This document shows, piece by piece, positions 27,504 to 37,513 of a DNA stretch of 64,000 nt. The position numbers and the translations under genes were made by a program. Each line of letters starts with the position of its first letter. Position 1 is the stretch's first letter. The DNA comes from Mycolicibacterium sp. TY81 (GTDB lineage: Bacteria > Actinomycetota > Actinomycetes > Mycobacteriales > Mycobacteriaceae): the NCBI RefSeq assembly GCF_018326285.1, contig NZ_AP023363.1:1-64000 (forward strand), written 5' to 3'. The notes under the pieces were generated by a model that saw nothing but the letters and a program-made list of their open reading frames with translations, did no database searches and was not told where the DNA came from.

Positions 27504-27814
27504 CGACTGTTGCCGTCGACCGGCCGCAGCGGGCGTAGACGTCCGTCGGTTCGGCTCGCGGCACCGATCTCGCCGCCCGGAACACGAACCTCCGCGTCGA
27601 CGCCCTCCCTCGCTCCTCGTCTTCGTCAGGGTCGCAGTTGGGGCGTATTCGAAGGGCTGATTGGGCCGAACGTCAGCGGTAGTGCGCCCTATCCAAAATT
27701 CGCCCCCTGCGCTGGTCAATAGCCTGCAGGGCCTCGCCGATCCACCAACGATCACGTTCAGTTTTGGGTCGATATTGGGCCGGGCAACCGGTCGGAGCTG
27801 GCTCCCGTGCGGCG
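27504..27814. other. Intergenic region between convergent genes
   Basis: Between the csf3 stop (plus) and the AAA ATPase stop (minus). I see no gene, no repeat array and no clear hairpin. Overlapping open frames here are extensions of antisense frames. Confidence 0.6.
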
Positions 27815-28780
27815 TCAGGCCTGGGGTCCAGCGATCCACAAGTATGTCTGCCGAAGGGGCTCTTCCAACGTCGCATCGACGCCGGCAATGACGTCGTCAG
27901 GCGTGAGCTCGCTGGGGTCCGTAAGCCCGAGCGAGCCGCCCGTTGTGGTGCGCTCGCTGATGTGTCGGATGGCGGCCTCGGCCGCCGCGCGGCCGAAACG
28001 GGCGTTGCCGTACCGATCGAGAACCGGGACCCCATTAGGGGTGCTCATGGTCGACAGTTCGATGATCTTGCGGTCCAACACCTCGGTGGCGTCCCCGGTA
28101 AGGACATAGCCGGCGTCTGCGGCATGGGCGGCCAGGACATCGACGATGTCCTGAGCGGACAAGCTGGGGAAAACCACTCGCTCCACGAAGTTTGTGTCCA
28201 GGTAGGTCTGGACCCAGGACCGCCTGACTGAGCGCTCGTGGTCGTCGGCCGTTCCAAGGCCTCGATCCCAGTCGCCATCGTTGTACTGCATCCAGATGAC
28301 CGCCAGGCGAGGGCCGCGGTCCGCCAGCTCGGTGAGGGCGTGGGTCATCACGTCCCACGGCAGTGCGAAGAGTGCGTGAGGGTCCTCCAGCACCAGGACG
28401 CCGCCTTCGGCGGCATCCATTGCGTCCCGCAGGTCGCGGTTCGAGCTCGCCCACACGACCGGGCCGGCGAGTCCCAGTTTGCGCGCAAGGATCCCCGCAG
28501 CGGTGGTCTTTCCTGTGCCCGCGTGTCCGGTGAACACAGCTCGAAGCTGATGTTCCTCCCCGACCCGGCGGCCCTCTTCATACCGGAGGACAAGGGCATC
28601 GAGGCGCCCAACGACCTCCGGCCGGACCAGAGGCTCCCATCCTGTCGATCGCGCAGCGGCCGCAGCTGTAGATGTGACGGCCGCCAGCGCAGCGGTGTAG
28701 CTGGTGCCGGGATGCTCGCGTTGGTAATCGCGGGCCTGCTTCTTCACTGAATTGTGGTGCCCGGGGCGGTGATCAGTCAT
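27815..28780 (-). CDS. AAA-family ATPase
   Basis: 321 aa. P-loop TGHAGTGKT at residues 84-92; a Walker B-like strand GGVLVLEDPHALF; the layout resembles small AAA+ ATPases of the CbxX/EccA kind. The N-terminal KKQARDYQREHPGTSYTAAL is a short basic motif of a type often seen in actinobacterial mobile-element proteins. ATG after AAGGAGAG; a longer upstream frame is not supported. Convergent with csf3. Substrate unknown. Confidence 0.7.
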   Translation of the reverse strand: MTDHRPGHHNSVKKQARDYQREHPGTSYTAALAAVTSTAAAAARSTGWEPLVRPEVVGRLDALVLRYEEGRRVGEEHQLRAVFTGHAGTGKTTAAGILARKLGLAGPVVWASSNRDLRDAMDAAEGGVLVLEDPHALFALPWDVMTHALTELADRGPRLAVIWMQYNDGDWDRGLGTADDHERSVRRSWVQTYLDTNFVERVVFPSLSAQDIVDVLAAHAADAGYVLTGDATEVLDRKIIELSTMSTPNGVPVLDRYGNARFGRAAAEAAIRHISERTTTGGSLGLTDPSELTPDDVIAGVDATLEEPLRQTYLWIAGPQA

Positions 28781-29212
28781 CGGAGGCTCTCCTTGTCGCC
28801 ACAGCGGCGGTGCGCGCCCCACACTCACTTTCCCGCCAGCAGCCAACAGGGATAACACCATCCACTTCGCCCTTAGTGCGTTTCCCGTTGCGGCACAACC
28901 GTGTGGGTGCTGCGCCCTGGGTCCGCTCGGTGGTGAACGGCGAATTCGACCATACACCGGTTCATTACGGCAACGTCCGCGTGCACTAGGTGTGCTTGTC
29001 CATGGCATTGGTTAACGCGGGGTCGCTTCCCAGCCGTCTTAGCCGCGGGGGCTAAACCGTCCTAATTTCCCTAACTCGCGGTCACGCGACGAGGGCATCG
29101 AACGACAGTTGCAATGGCCGCTCTCGGCCATCTGCAACCACGATCCCCGCGGCCGTCAGTCAGTAGGCCTGAGGCCTGCAATACTCGAAACCACGAGACA
29201 TCCAGAGGGGGG
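28781..29212. other. Divergent intergenic region
   Basis: 432 nt between the AAA ATPase (minus) and the lipoprotein (plus). It must hold both promoters, but no convincing operator palindrome or RNA gene was seen. A ribosome site AGAGGGGGG lies just before the lipoprotein ATG. Confidence 0.5.
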
Positions 29213-30571
29213 ATGGTTGTGAAACATCGTGCGTTCGCAGGGCTTCTGGCGGCGTTGCTGCTCGCCGGTTGCGGCGATTCGGGAAACGGTTCCGTCGGCT
29301 CATCCGCGTCGACGGTCGGGACCCCGGCGGACCTGCTGGTCGCGATCCCCACCATGACGCCGAAACCGTCGTGGACGATCAAACTCGCCGATGTGGTCCA
29401 CGCCCCGGACCTGAAACAGGGCATCCTGCCCGGCAGCGTCGAGGACCGGGCGTTCGCGCTGGCCTACCCGGCCCACCCGGACCCAGCCGGGCCGGGTACC
29501 TCCTGGGTCTACTCGTTCAACCCGCGCACCGGCGCGGTCCTGTTCGGTGGCGTCGAATTATCGGGCAGCGTGGCGGGCTGCTACATCAACGGCCCAGACC
29601 AGCTCACCTGCCTGGGCCGGCAGAACACCGCCGTGGCCGATTCGCATCCGTGGGCGTGGGTGCTCGACAGCCACAACGGCAACGTGACCTACAACGGGCC
29701 CACCGACATCGTCAACGGCGACGCGATGAGCGTGTACAAGGTCGGCCAATACCCGGTGGTCGCAGTACCCGGCACCGGCTGGTACGGCATCGGCGCCTCC
29801 GGTGAAAAGACCTGGTTCGTGCCCGGCAGCGGCAAGGCCAGCGACGACACCTTCTGGTCCCGCGACATCCCCCCGCAGCGGCTGGTGGTCGGTGACCGAC
29901 CCGATGGCACCTATCTGGTGTACTCGGTCAGCGACGGCGCGGTCATCGTCGACAAGCTCACCGCCCGGCCATGGGTGTACGACGGCGGTTACGCGGTACC
30001 GGGCCGCAGCGCCAGCGACCCCGAGGGCCGGATCACGTTCTACGACAACACCGGAAAAGAACTGTCGCACTTCACCGTTGGCGCCGGCCGCGGCGCCTGG
30101 CAGGTCATCAGCCGCGGCGCCCTGCTGGTCGTCCAGTACGGCGACCCCAAGGCCCCAGACCAGATGCGGTGGCTGGTATTCGACGCCACCGGCAAGAAGA
30201 TCGCGGACCTGCCCACCCAGGGCGAGCCGAGCAAGACCCGGGCGGTGATCATCGGCGACAAGATGTACGTCTCGGACACCGTCGGCATCGAGAACACCGC
30301 CAAAGAAAACCCGTGGAAGCAAATCGATCTGGCCACCGCCAGTATCCTGCGCACCTGCGCCGATCTGAACCTACGCGGCTACGTCGCCTCCGACGGCAAA
30401 ACCATCCTGTCGGGCACCATGGGCGAGGCCGGGCACATCACCGAAAACGCTGTCGACCCGTCCAGCTGCCAGACCCTGTGGTCGATGGATTCCCGCGACG
30501 GCGGGGTGGTCAAGGTGAACACGTCGTTGGTGCAGTACTCCGACAGTCAACTCCAGGGTGTGGAGGGCTGA
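29213..30571 (+). CDS. Secreted lipoprotein with beta-propeller-like repeats
   Basis: 452 aa. Signal peptide with lipobox LAGC; lipidated Cys at residue 20. The mature part repeats strand-rich units with Gly-Asp turns (HPWAWVLDSHNGNVTY, TYLVYSVSDGAVIVD, RWLVFDATGKKIAD), as in PQQ-like beta-propellers. It should be anchored outside the cell membrane. Start at ATG 29213 after GAGGGGGG; a GTG six bases later is an alternative. Confidence 0.7.
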   Translation: MVVKHRAFAGLLAALLLAGCGDSGNGSVGSSASTVGTPADLLVAIPTMTPKPSWTIKLADVVHAPDLKQGILPGSVEDRAFALAYPAHPDPAGPGTSWVYSFNPRTGAVLFGGVELSGSVAGCYINGPDQLTCLGRQNTAVADSHPWAWVLDSHNGNVTYNGPTDIVNGDAMSVYKVGQYPVVAVPGTGWYGIGASGEKTWFVPGSGKASDDTFWSRDIPPQRLVVGDRPDGTYLVYSVSDGAVIVDKLTARPWVYDGGYAVPGRSASDPEGRITFYDNTGKELSHFTVGAGRGAWQVISRGALLVVQYGDPKAPDQMRWLVFDATGKKIADLPTQGEPSKTRAVIIGDKMYVSDTVGIENTAKENPWKQIDLATASILRTCADLNLRGYVASDGKTILSGTMGEAGHITENAVDPSSCQTLWSMDSRDGGVVKVNTSLVQYSDSQLQGVEG

Positions 30572-30572
30572 C

Positions 30573-30719
30573 ATGGCCAGCGATTTCGAAGCGATCCACC
30601 GCCGCCGAGCCCGCATCGCCGGAGGGATTGTGGCCGTCACAGTCGACGGTCGGCGAGGGCCTCTTGGACGGCGAACGGTTCTTCACACTCGGTGCATACC
30701 CGCGGTGCCGAATGCGTAG
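30573..30719 (+). CDS. Possible small ORF after the lipoprotein, doubtful
   Basis: 48 codons starting one base after the lipoprotein stop region, reading MASDFEAIHRRRARIAGGIV and then a basic tail. It could be a truncated second gene of the lipoprotein operon. No family recognised, and coding character is weak. Confidence 0.25.
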   Translation: MASDFEAIHRRRARIAGGIVAVTVDGRRGPLGRRTVLHTRCIPAVPNA

Positions 30720-30816
30720 GTGAGGCACTGGGCGAGCGAACCGGGTTCGACGACCTCACCGCGTAACCCATGTCATGGAATAGCACACCTAGCGGAGTCG
30801 CCGGCAGGCGTCGCCG

Positions 30817-31605
30817 TCACCCCCACACGCGCGGCGGGATTGTGTCCCAGTCGAATCCGCTTGGAGCGACCCGGTCGCTCGCGACGGACAATGACAGCCC
30901 GCCAGCTACAGCCAAGTCGGTGATCGGCGCGGCCGGGGCGCGAAAGGCTGACTCGTCATCCGCACATAGCTGCCAAACGACTGCGGCAAGCTCCTCAGCT
31001 TGTCCTTCTCTGGCTACCAGTTGCGCAAGCTGACTACTCAGGTCCCGCGGGAGAGGTTCGGCCACCGACTCCACGCACAGCGCACCCTCAACAACCCGCA
31101 CACCCACTAGACATTCACCGCGGACGTCCATGGCGTCGAACATGCCCTCCGAAAATAGGGCAGCGGTGCCACCGGTGATGGCCCCCGACTCGACGCCACG
31201 CTTGCGCAACGCCGCCGACATACCGTCGTCTTCGAAAAGAACGCCGCTGCGCAACCGATCCACATTGCGGGCCTGCGACCCGGGCCCCAGCGGGTTGATA
31301 GGAAGCAGGTCAGGCCAAAGATTGATGAAGTCACCCTCGACTTCCGCATGCGTAAGCCGGCAGGTAAAAATGCGACCGTCAAGCAGCGTCGGCGCCCAGC
31401 CGAAACGACCATCGAGCAGCACGACAAACTCCATGCTGTCCTGGACGAGCACCTCCATCAACAGATCATCAGAATCGCCGCCGAGAACGCCCCCCGGTTG
31501 CGCGAGGCTCGCAACTATCACCTCGTAAGGAAGCGGACCTCGCGCGGTGAGCAAGTTCCGCGCGGCGGCAGTCAATTCAGCGAAATCCGTTGACGTTACC
31601 TGCAT
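30817..31605 (-). CDS. Conserved hypothetical protein, paralogue of 50075-50851
   Basis: 262 aa, function not recognised. Shares many blocks with the 258-aa protein at 50 kb: RGPLPYEVIVASLAQ vs RGALSETAILDGLAQ, EVLVQD, GRIFTCRLT, VVWQLCADD, AF and GGLSLS. The N-terminus looks like a winged-helix or HTH-like module. ATG after GGGGAG; a longer frame upstream has a weaker start. Confidence 0.65.
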   Translation of the reverse strand: MQVTSTDFAELTAAARNLLTARGPLPYEVIVASLAQPGGVLGGDSDDLLMEVLVQDSMEFVVLLDGRFGWAPTLLDGRIFTCRLTHAEVEGDFINLWPDLLPINPLGPGSQARNVDRLRSGVLFEDDGMSAALRKRGVESGAITGGTAALFSEGMFDAMDVRGECLVGVRVVEGALCVESVAEPLPRDLSSQLAQLVAREGQAEELAAVVWQLCADDESAFRAPAAPITDLAVAGGLSLSVASDRVAPSGFDWDTIPPRVWG

Positions 31606-31827
31606 TTCAACTCCCCAGTAGGCGCGACCACCCTCGTCATGCTCGATGACCAATTCTCTCATCGTCCGAGCCGGCCCCTGAACACCACCCACAACGGACA
31701 GCCGCCCTAACAGGGCAAGCGCCAGGTGCACAACGCGTCTCGCCAGGACGCCGCCGACGGCCCCTTACTGCGAGCTCGGCGAGTCGGTCGTCGACGGCCG
31801 GCGGCAACAGTTCTGCACGCACGTCGG

Positions 31828-32322
31828 CTACCGCCCCTCTCCCTCTGAAAGTTGGAGTGCCGGTGGGTCGGTGATGTCGCACAGCAGTAGTTCGTCGCCT
31901 TCGACGGCGAAGTGGAACACCTTGCCGTTGTCGCTGCCGCCGGGCCGGAAGAAGAACACCATCATCGACCAGCTGGCGGCGGTGTCCTCGGCGAACTCTC
32001 CGAACCCGAGAATCTCGATCGGCGAGCCGGGCGCTCCGACCTGGGCCAGGCGCTTACCGGCGTCGGTGCCCGGACCGGACGCCGCGCACGTCAGCGCACG
32101 CACGTTGGCGTCCTGGCGGTCGCGGATCTGCTGCGCCCACAGCCGCACGGTGCTCTGGGCGACGGCTTCACCTTGCTCGCGGGGCATCGCCGCGGCCGCG
32201 GCGATGGGCCGCATCGTCACCCGCTCGTGGGTCAGTGCGAATCCGACTGCCGCACACAGCATTGCCACCGCGACGATCGCGGCCAGTAGTGGCCAGCGGT
32301 ACCCGGCTGGCCGGGGTGTCAT
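31828..32322 (-). CDS. Membrane-anchored NTF2-like protein
   Basis: 164 aa. A single N-terminal membrane helix (WPLLAAIVAVAMLCAAVGFA) followed by an extracytoplasmic domain with TVRLWAQQIRDRQDANVRAL then TCAASG. It resembles its upstream neighbour in layout. The ATG overlaps the upstream stop (ATGA at 32319-32322), so both are co-translated. Mycobacterial anchored NTF2-like proteins are often accessory to secretion or uptake systems; no such system is visible here. Confidence 0.6.
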   Translation of the reverse strand: MTPRPAGYRWPLLAAIVAVAMLCAAVGFALTHERVTMRPIAAAAAMPREQGEAVAQSTVRLWAQQIRDRQDANVRALTCAASGPGTDAGKRLAQVGAPGSPIEILGFGEFAEDTAASWSMMVFFFRPGGSDNGKVFHFAVEGDELLLCDITDPPALQLSEGEGR

Positions 32323-32849
32323 GAGATCGCCCCGCATACCTTGAGCTCACCGTCCTCGTTCACCAGCACGTACGTGTCGCCGAAGAAGTTGTTGGCGCCG
32401 ACCGCGGCGTGCTGTCGTCCGGCTGGGGTGAGGCCGATCTGCCGGTACATCACGTCGATCTGGGCGCCGTTGCGGGTCTTGGCGTACCGGAAGAACCCGT
32501 CGATGTGGTCGCGGGCCTGGACCCGGTACCCGGTGGGGTCGAGGATCGTCGGCAGGTCCCGGGCGATGGTGCCGGTGGGGTTGGCGCACGTCAGCTGCCG
32601 CACCGTCGCCGTGTCGCCGCTGTCGGCGGCCTGAAGCCACGCGGTTACCACCTGCTGGGCGTGCAGCTGCTCGGCCGACGGCGCGGGTGTCGGGGTGAGG
32701 CCGGCTCGCGGGGCGGGCCAGATCGTCATCGCCAACACCACGACGGCTGCGATCAACGCCACGACGGCCACCGCCCACAACGCCCACCGCCCTGCCCGGC
32801 TCGGCGCTGACGTCGGTGCCGAATGTCTGAGCGGAGATGGTGAAGCCAC
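32319..32849 (-). CDS. Membrane-anchored NTF2-like protein
   Basis: 176 aa. Short cytoplasmic tail, membrane helix (WALWAVAVVALIAAVVVLAM), Pro-rich linker, then a domain with VTAWLQAADSGDTATVRQL, TCANPTG and a strand-rich end. Paired with the downstream gene through an ATGA overlap; the two look like ancient duplicates. Confidence 0.65.
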   Translation of the reverse strand: MASPSPLRHSAPTSAPSRAGRWALWAVAVVALIAAVVVLAMTIWPAPRAGLTPTPAPSAEQLHAQQVVTAWLQAADSGDTATVRQLTCANPTGTIARDLPTILDPTGYRVQARDHIDGFFRYAKTRNGAQIDVMYRQIGLTPAGRQHAAVGANNFFGDTYVLVNEDGELKVCGAIS

Positions 32850-32957
32850 GGCCTGATGCTAGCTGTGGTCCGTAACCGTGCGCCGATTCCGGCGACGACG
32901 GTGTGCGACGTGTGCGCCAGTTACCGATTGACCGAAAGTTGGCTCACGGAACCGTGC

Positions 32958-33512
<555 letters not shown>

Positions 33513-33763
33513 GGGTTCCCTCCTGGGCCTTGTTCACGCTCTGCTCGATTTCAATCGTATGTCGACAACTGCGCGGTGCTGTCGAGGACGCGCCTGAGTG
33601 CGACCAAGTAGGGCCCGACTCGGTCGATAATCGAATCCCGTTGCTACTCAACAGACCTCGACAGCCTCACTGGCCCCACTGGTCTCATTCTTTGCAGCGC
33701 GTGACTACGACGCTCCGCGTCCCCAGGGTGGCGTCGCGTCGCGAGCCCGGGCCGCGGACGAGG

Positions 33764-34990
33764 TCACGGTCGGGCAGTGACGCCGTGGGGGCCTGGTCGC
33801 CGGGCGTCGGCGGTCGTATGGCCCTGCGCGGCGCACAACCGGGTCGCCGTCTGCCACCGTCGGCCAAGTTGGAGCAGTTCGACTGCGTCATCGATCAGGC
33901 CGGCCCGCGAAAAGACTGACGCCGCCGGGGCCCCCGGCACCTCAGCCTCCCCGCGCAGCTTGGCCCTGCTCGCCAGGTGAAGTCGAATCGCGTGTTGCAG
34001 CTCAGGCACATCGGTGCTCCGCCGACTGTAGGAATCCATGTCAGCGGTGATGTACCGCGACAAGATCATCACCGCGTCACGGATCTCAATGACCCGCAGA
34101 TGCAGCTGAAATACGGGGTGGTTCATGCCTGCGTCTTCGACCAGCGGGTGCACAATCTCCGGGCATACGGCCGTCATAGCGCCCCAGAACGCGTTCAATC
34201 GACAGTTAAGGAACCGCGAATAGAGCTCTGCCCGTATGTATTCCACCCCGTATCGCACGAGTGGGATAGCCGAGAGCAGAGCGATCGCCGCAGAGTCGAC
34301 GAGCGGATCGACACGTTCTACGGCGGCGTAGTCGTTGAGCACCGGGCTGTAGTGTCCCGTCGCCGCCACCAACGTGACGATCGACACCGACAGCGTCTGC
34401 AGGAGCCATCCCGCCGCGAGCACCGTCACCCAGACGCACGCCAGCAGTTCTAGCCCGCGGGGTCTGTTCTTGAGCTCCCGAAAGCAAATCACCAGCAAGA
34501 GAAGGGAAAAGCCGTAGCTCAGGGCATCATGGGCAGCGATTCCCACAACTGCCGCCGGCACGCCACCGGAGTAGGCCAGGATCGCCCAGCCCGCATGAAG
34601 GCCGTGGGCGGCGGCGGGCCGCGGATCCGAGGTACCCACAACCCATTCGACAGCGAGCACCGACGCGACAGCTGCCAGCCATACCGCAGCGGTCACGGCC
34701 CGCGATTCCGACTTGTTGAGCCAGGCCAACCCGAGGAGCAGGAACGACGCCGAACTCAGCGTGATCGTCGCTTCGCTGAGGTGGTTGAGTAACGAGGGGG
34801 TGAGTAGTCCGCCGGCGAGATGGCCAAAGGCTCGTTGCACCGTCTCGTCGCGCATGGCGGCAACGCTGACGAGTAATGCGACGGCGAGATTGAGTGCTCG
34901 ATCGGCGCGGGTTGCATTGAGGATCAGCATTCGGGCCACGATGATCGCGGCCGTGCCCAGCAGGATCGGCAGGGAAAGTGATGCTGGCAC
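33764..34990 (-). CDS. MAB_1171c-type membrane protein
   Basis: 408 aa from a GTG. About seven membrane helices in the first 270 residues, then a soluble part with HPVFQLHLRVIEIRDAVMIL, a hallmark of the actinobacterial MAB_1171c family of putative transporters. In this family the gene is usually next to an ImmA/IrrE-type peptidase gene, as here (35050-35619). Biological role undefined. Confidence 0.7.
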   Translation of the reverse strand: MPASLSLPILLGTAAIIVARMLILNATRADRALNLAVALLVSVAAMRDETVQRAFGHLAGGLLTPSLLNHLSEATITLSSASFLLLGLAWLNKSESRAVTAAVWLAAVASVLAVEWVVGTSDPRPAAAHGLHAGWAILAYSGGVPAAVVGIAAHDALSYGFSLLLLVICFRELKNRPRGLELLACVWVTVLAAGWLLQTLSVSIVTLVAATGHYSPVLNDYAAVERVDPLVDSAAIALLSAIPLVRYGVEYIRAELYSRFLNCRLNAFWGAMTAVCPEIVHPLVEDAGMNHPVFQLHLRVIEIRDAVMILSRYITADMDSYSRRSTDVPELQHAIRLHLASRAKLRGEAEVPGAPAASVFSRAGLIDDAVELLQLGRRWQTATRLCAAQGHTTADARRPGPHGVTARP

Positions 34991-35049
34991 AGCGCCTTAC
35001 GCCGCCGCGTCCGTGGTTGTCAGCTCGCGCGGCCGCGGCCGGCACCAGC

Positions 35050-35619
35050 TTAGAACTGAAATAGGTCAAACCCTCTCGTGGTCGTGCCTTGCTGAGACAA
35101 CAGCAGCGAGGCGAACAGTTCGGCCTGGCGCTCTTGGGTGTCGTCAAAGGTCGTGCGGGCCATGAAATGTGTCATGGCCGAGACGTCGATATCGGGCAGC
35201 AGCGGTGAGACTGGCTGGAAATCGGTTGTGTCCGTGACGGATTCGGGACGATGTTCAAGCACGATGTGTCCGATCTCATGCAGGATGATTTGCTGGCAGT
35301 GGTACTGCGAGGTGAACTGGTCGTACAGGATGACGTCGACGTCGTCATACTGCAGCCACAGTCCGCAGGGGCGGTGCAGCGCCCGGGCCGGGTAGGGCTC
35401 AAGCCTGATCGACCGACCGCGCTGCTGCTCGACGCCGCCGATGAAGTCACGCAGATTCCAGGGGTCCGGGATCGGCACTTCCTTCAGTGCTACCAGCACC
35501 CGTTCGGTGTCGGCGGTCGCCTGTCTGGGCAGCCCCCGCAGCAGGCGGCGCAGCGTCAGGGCAGGCGGGTGCGCCGGGCCGATGACGCTTCGCACTGATT
35601 GGTGCCGGGGGTTGAGCAT
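35050..35619 (-). CDS. ImmA/IrrE-type metallopeptidase
   Basis: 189 aa with the zinc site HEIGHIVLEH near residue 116 and downstream helices rich in Glu (TFDDTQERQAELFASLLL). Such proteins cleave or sense repressors, or act as the toxin-like half of pairs with MAB_1171c-type proteins. Chosen start ATG 35619 after GCGAGGCG; the longer upstream frame lacks a ribosome site. The usual XRE regulator partner is not seen. Confidence 0.7.
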   Translation of the reverse strand: MLNPRHQSVRSVIGPAHPPALTLRRLLRGLPRQATADTERVLVALKEVPIPDPWNLRDFIGGVEQQRGRSIRLEPYPARALHRPCGLWLQYDDVDVILYDQFTSQYHCQQIILHEIGHIVLEHRPESVTDTTDFQPVSPLLPDIDVSAMTHFMARTTFDDTQERQAELFASLLLSQQGTTTRGFDLFQF

Positions 35620-35668
35620 TGACGCCTCGCTACTTGGATTGTTGCTAGTGCTATCGGTTGCCGGTTGT

Positions 35669-36361
35669 CTAGGCCAGGTGCACAGCGAAGAAGGCAAAGA
35701 GACGCTGCCACGAGTCCTCTGCTGCGGGCCCCGAGTACGGCATTCCGATGAGCCGGCGAACAACGGCCGGAACGCGCGAGGTACTCGCGAAGGCGTGCCC
35801 GACATCCGGATATTCCTTGACGTCGTGCGGTACGCCGTACTGGGTCAGGGCTGATTCGAGTTCGGCCGCCGATCCAGGTTTGACGATCCGGTCTTTGGCG
35901 CCGAAGCTGGCCACAAGTGGGCAGGACGTTTCCATGATGGACAGGTCGCTGGGCAACAGGCCGTAGTTGGCTCCGGCAGCATCATATTTCCCGCTGGGGG
36001 CGGCCATGAGTGCCAGGCCAGCTCCGAAGCAGAAGCCAACGATGCCGGCCTTCCCGGTGCACCGTTCGTCAGCGAGCAGATACTCACGCGCGGCTGCGAT
36101 GTCATCGAACGCGTCGCCGGCGCCTGAGAAGTGGCTCTGGATCGTGGCAGCCATACTGCGAACGCACCTCCGTCGGTAAAGACGGGGGGCTAGCGCGAGG
36201 TAACCCTCGGCCGCGAACCTGTCGGCCTGAGCTTCCAAGTCGGCCGTCATACCGCGAACGTCTTGGATGATCACGACGGCAGGCCAGGGCGGCGGGGAAC
36301 TCGGCACCGCGAGGTACCCGGGCTGGGCGGCAGTGTCGCTGGTGTAGGTGATGGTCGGCAT
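35669..36361 (-). CDS. Dienelactone hydrolase-family protein
   Basis: 230 aa alpha/beta hydrolase. Nucleophile motif GFCFGAG (Cys), Asp in KDRIV, His in VGHAF, and an early PAVVIIQDVRGM segment. The Cys nucleophile is typical of dienelactone hydrolases, which open lactone rings in aromatic breakdown. It stands alone near TetR and P450 genes, so a detoxification or catabolic role is plausible but unproven. Confidence 0.8.
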   Translation of the reverse strand: MPTITYTSDTAAQPGYLAVPSSPPPWPAVVIIQDVRGMTADLEAQADRFAAEGYLALAPRLYRRRCVRSMAATIQSHFSGAGDAFDDIAAAREYLLADERCTGKAGIVGFCFGAGLALMAAPSGKYDAAGANYGLLPSDLSIMETSCPLVASFGAKDRIVKPGSAAELESALTQYGVPHDVKEYPDVGHAFASTSRVPAVVRRLIGMPYSGPAAEDSWQRLFAFFAVHLA

Positions 36362-36724
36362 TGCCCTGCCTTCCGCTAGCAGTTACTGGGACCGGCTATC
36401 CCCCACACCTTCCATCATGCGCTGTCGACGTTTGCCCGTATAGAGATGGCAGGTTTGCTTTGACGGTCGAAAGTCACAGGGCGCGACGCGGGTGGTGCTG
36501 GGGGCCTGGTTATTGACGCCGGTGAGCACAGTGCCCATCGACGTCGAGACCTCATGGCGACAAAGACACTTCAGATTCCTCCCCGTTGCTCAGCGCACCC
36601 GACCGGTATTGCACTGAATACACCCGGCTGCGCGCCGTCCCCCCGGTCCGGCAAACCAAACCTTACAGCGATAATGTGCAACATGTCGACGGTAATGTTT
36701 TTGGTGTTGGTTGTATAGTTTCAC
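36362..36724. promoter_or_regulatory. Divergent control region, DLH and TetR genes
   Basis: 363 nt without a gene. A -10 TATAGT at 36714-36719 lies 5 nt before a GTG at 36725, so the tetR transcript is probably leaderless. Nearby TAATGT/ACATGT repeats (36672-36700) may be the TetR operator. Confidence 0.45.
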
Positions 36725-37405
36725 GTGTCAGTTGTAATGTCTACTCACATGAGGTCCGTGCTCGACATCGCAGGTGCGCCGCAACCGGAGGCCGCCGAGC
36801 CGACCACCCGCGAGAAAATCCTCGACGCCGCAGCGACCCTGATCGCCGCCCACGGCGAAGAAAAAATGAAGATGAGCGACGTCGGCAAATCCATCGGCCT
36901 AACCCACGGCGCCGTCCAGCACCATTTCGGCACCAAAAAAGTCCTGGTCGACGAAACCAATCAACACGTGCTCAAGCAGATCAGCGCCATCCTCGAAGTG
37001 CCCGACACCGACGACGCGGAAATGCTCCGCGAAGCCGGCAACCGACTGATCAACATCTTCGTCGAGCAACCACACCTGATGGACTACATCAGCCGATCAC
37101 TCGTCGACGGCGGCGACGTCGGCAAAGTCATGTTCAGATGGTTCTACGAGCTATCCGACGCCCAAGGCGAAACGTTCGCCAAGAAGGGCATGCTGCCCCC
37201 GGGAATCGACCGAGTATGGGCCGCACTCAACGTCGTGATCCTGCGCGTCGGCGCGTTCATCCTCGAAGAACACATCAACGAGTACCTGCCCGAACCGTTC
37301 AAAACCAAAGAGCAGATTCACCGCTGGGAAGACTCCATTTTCCACCTCATCCGCGGCGGGCAGCTCATCGAGCCACCAACACCGCCAGACGCTCCTGCCG
37401 ATTAG
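36725..37405 (+). CDS. TetR-family regulator
   Basis: 226 aa. N-terminal TetR HTH: TREKILDAAATLIAAHGEEK, DVGKSIGLTHGAVQHHFGTK. The C-terminal helical ligand domain is ordinary in length. Likely leaderless from GTG 36725; ATG 36737 and 36749 are alternatives. Candidate regulator of the DLH gene, the P450 gene and itself. Confidence 0.85.
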   Translation: MSVVMSTHMRSVLDIAGAPQPEAAEPTTREKILDAAATLIAAHGEEKMKMSDVGKSIGLTHGAVQHHFGTKKVLVDETNQHVLKQISAILEVPDTDDAEMLREAGNRLINIFVEQPHLMDYISRSLVDGGDVGKVMFRWFYELSDAQGETFAKKGMLPPGIDRVWAALNVVILRVGAFILEEHINEYLPEPFKTKEQIHRWEDSIFHLIRGGQLIEPPTPPDAPAD

Positions 37406-37513
37406 CAACGTGCGGCGGCGCCGAATGATGTACGAGGGGTCACCAGGTCGGCGCCGCCGCCCTATCACTCAAACCATGCCGAAGCGTCCAGCCAGCTCGA
37501 GGATCGCACGCTG

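Noticed and set aside
24505..29212. Search for a CRISPR array near the csf genes
   Set aside because: No regularly spaced direct repeats seen between 20 and 29 kb.
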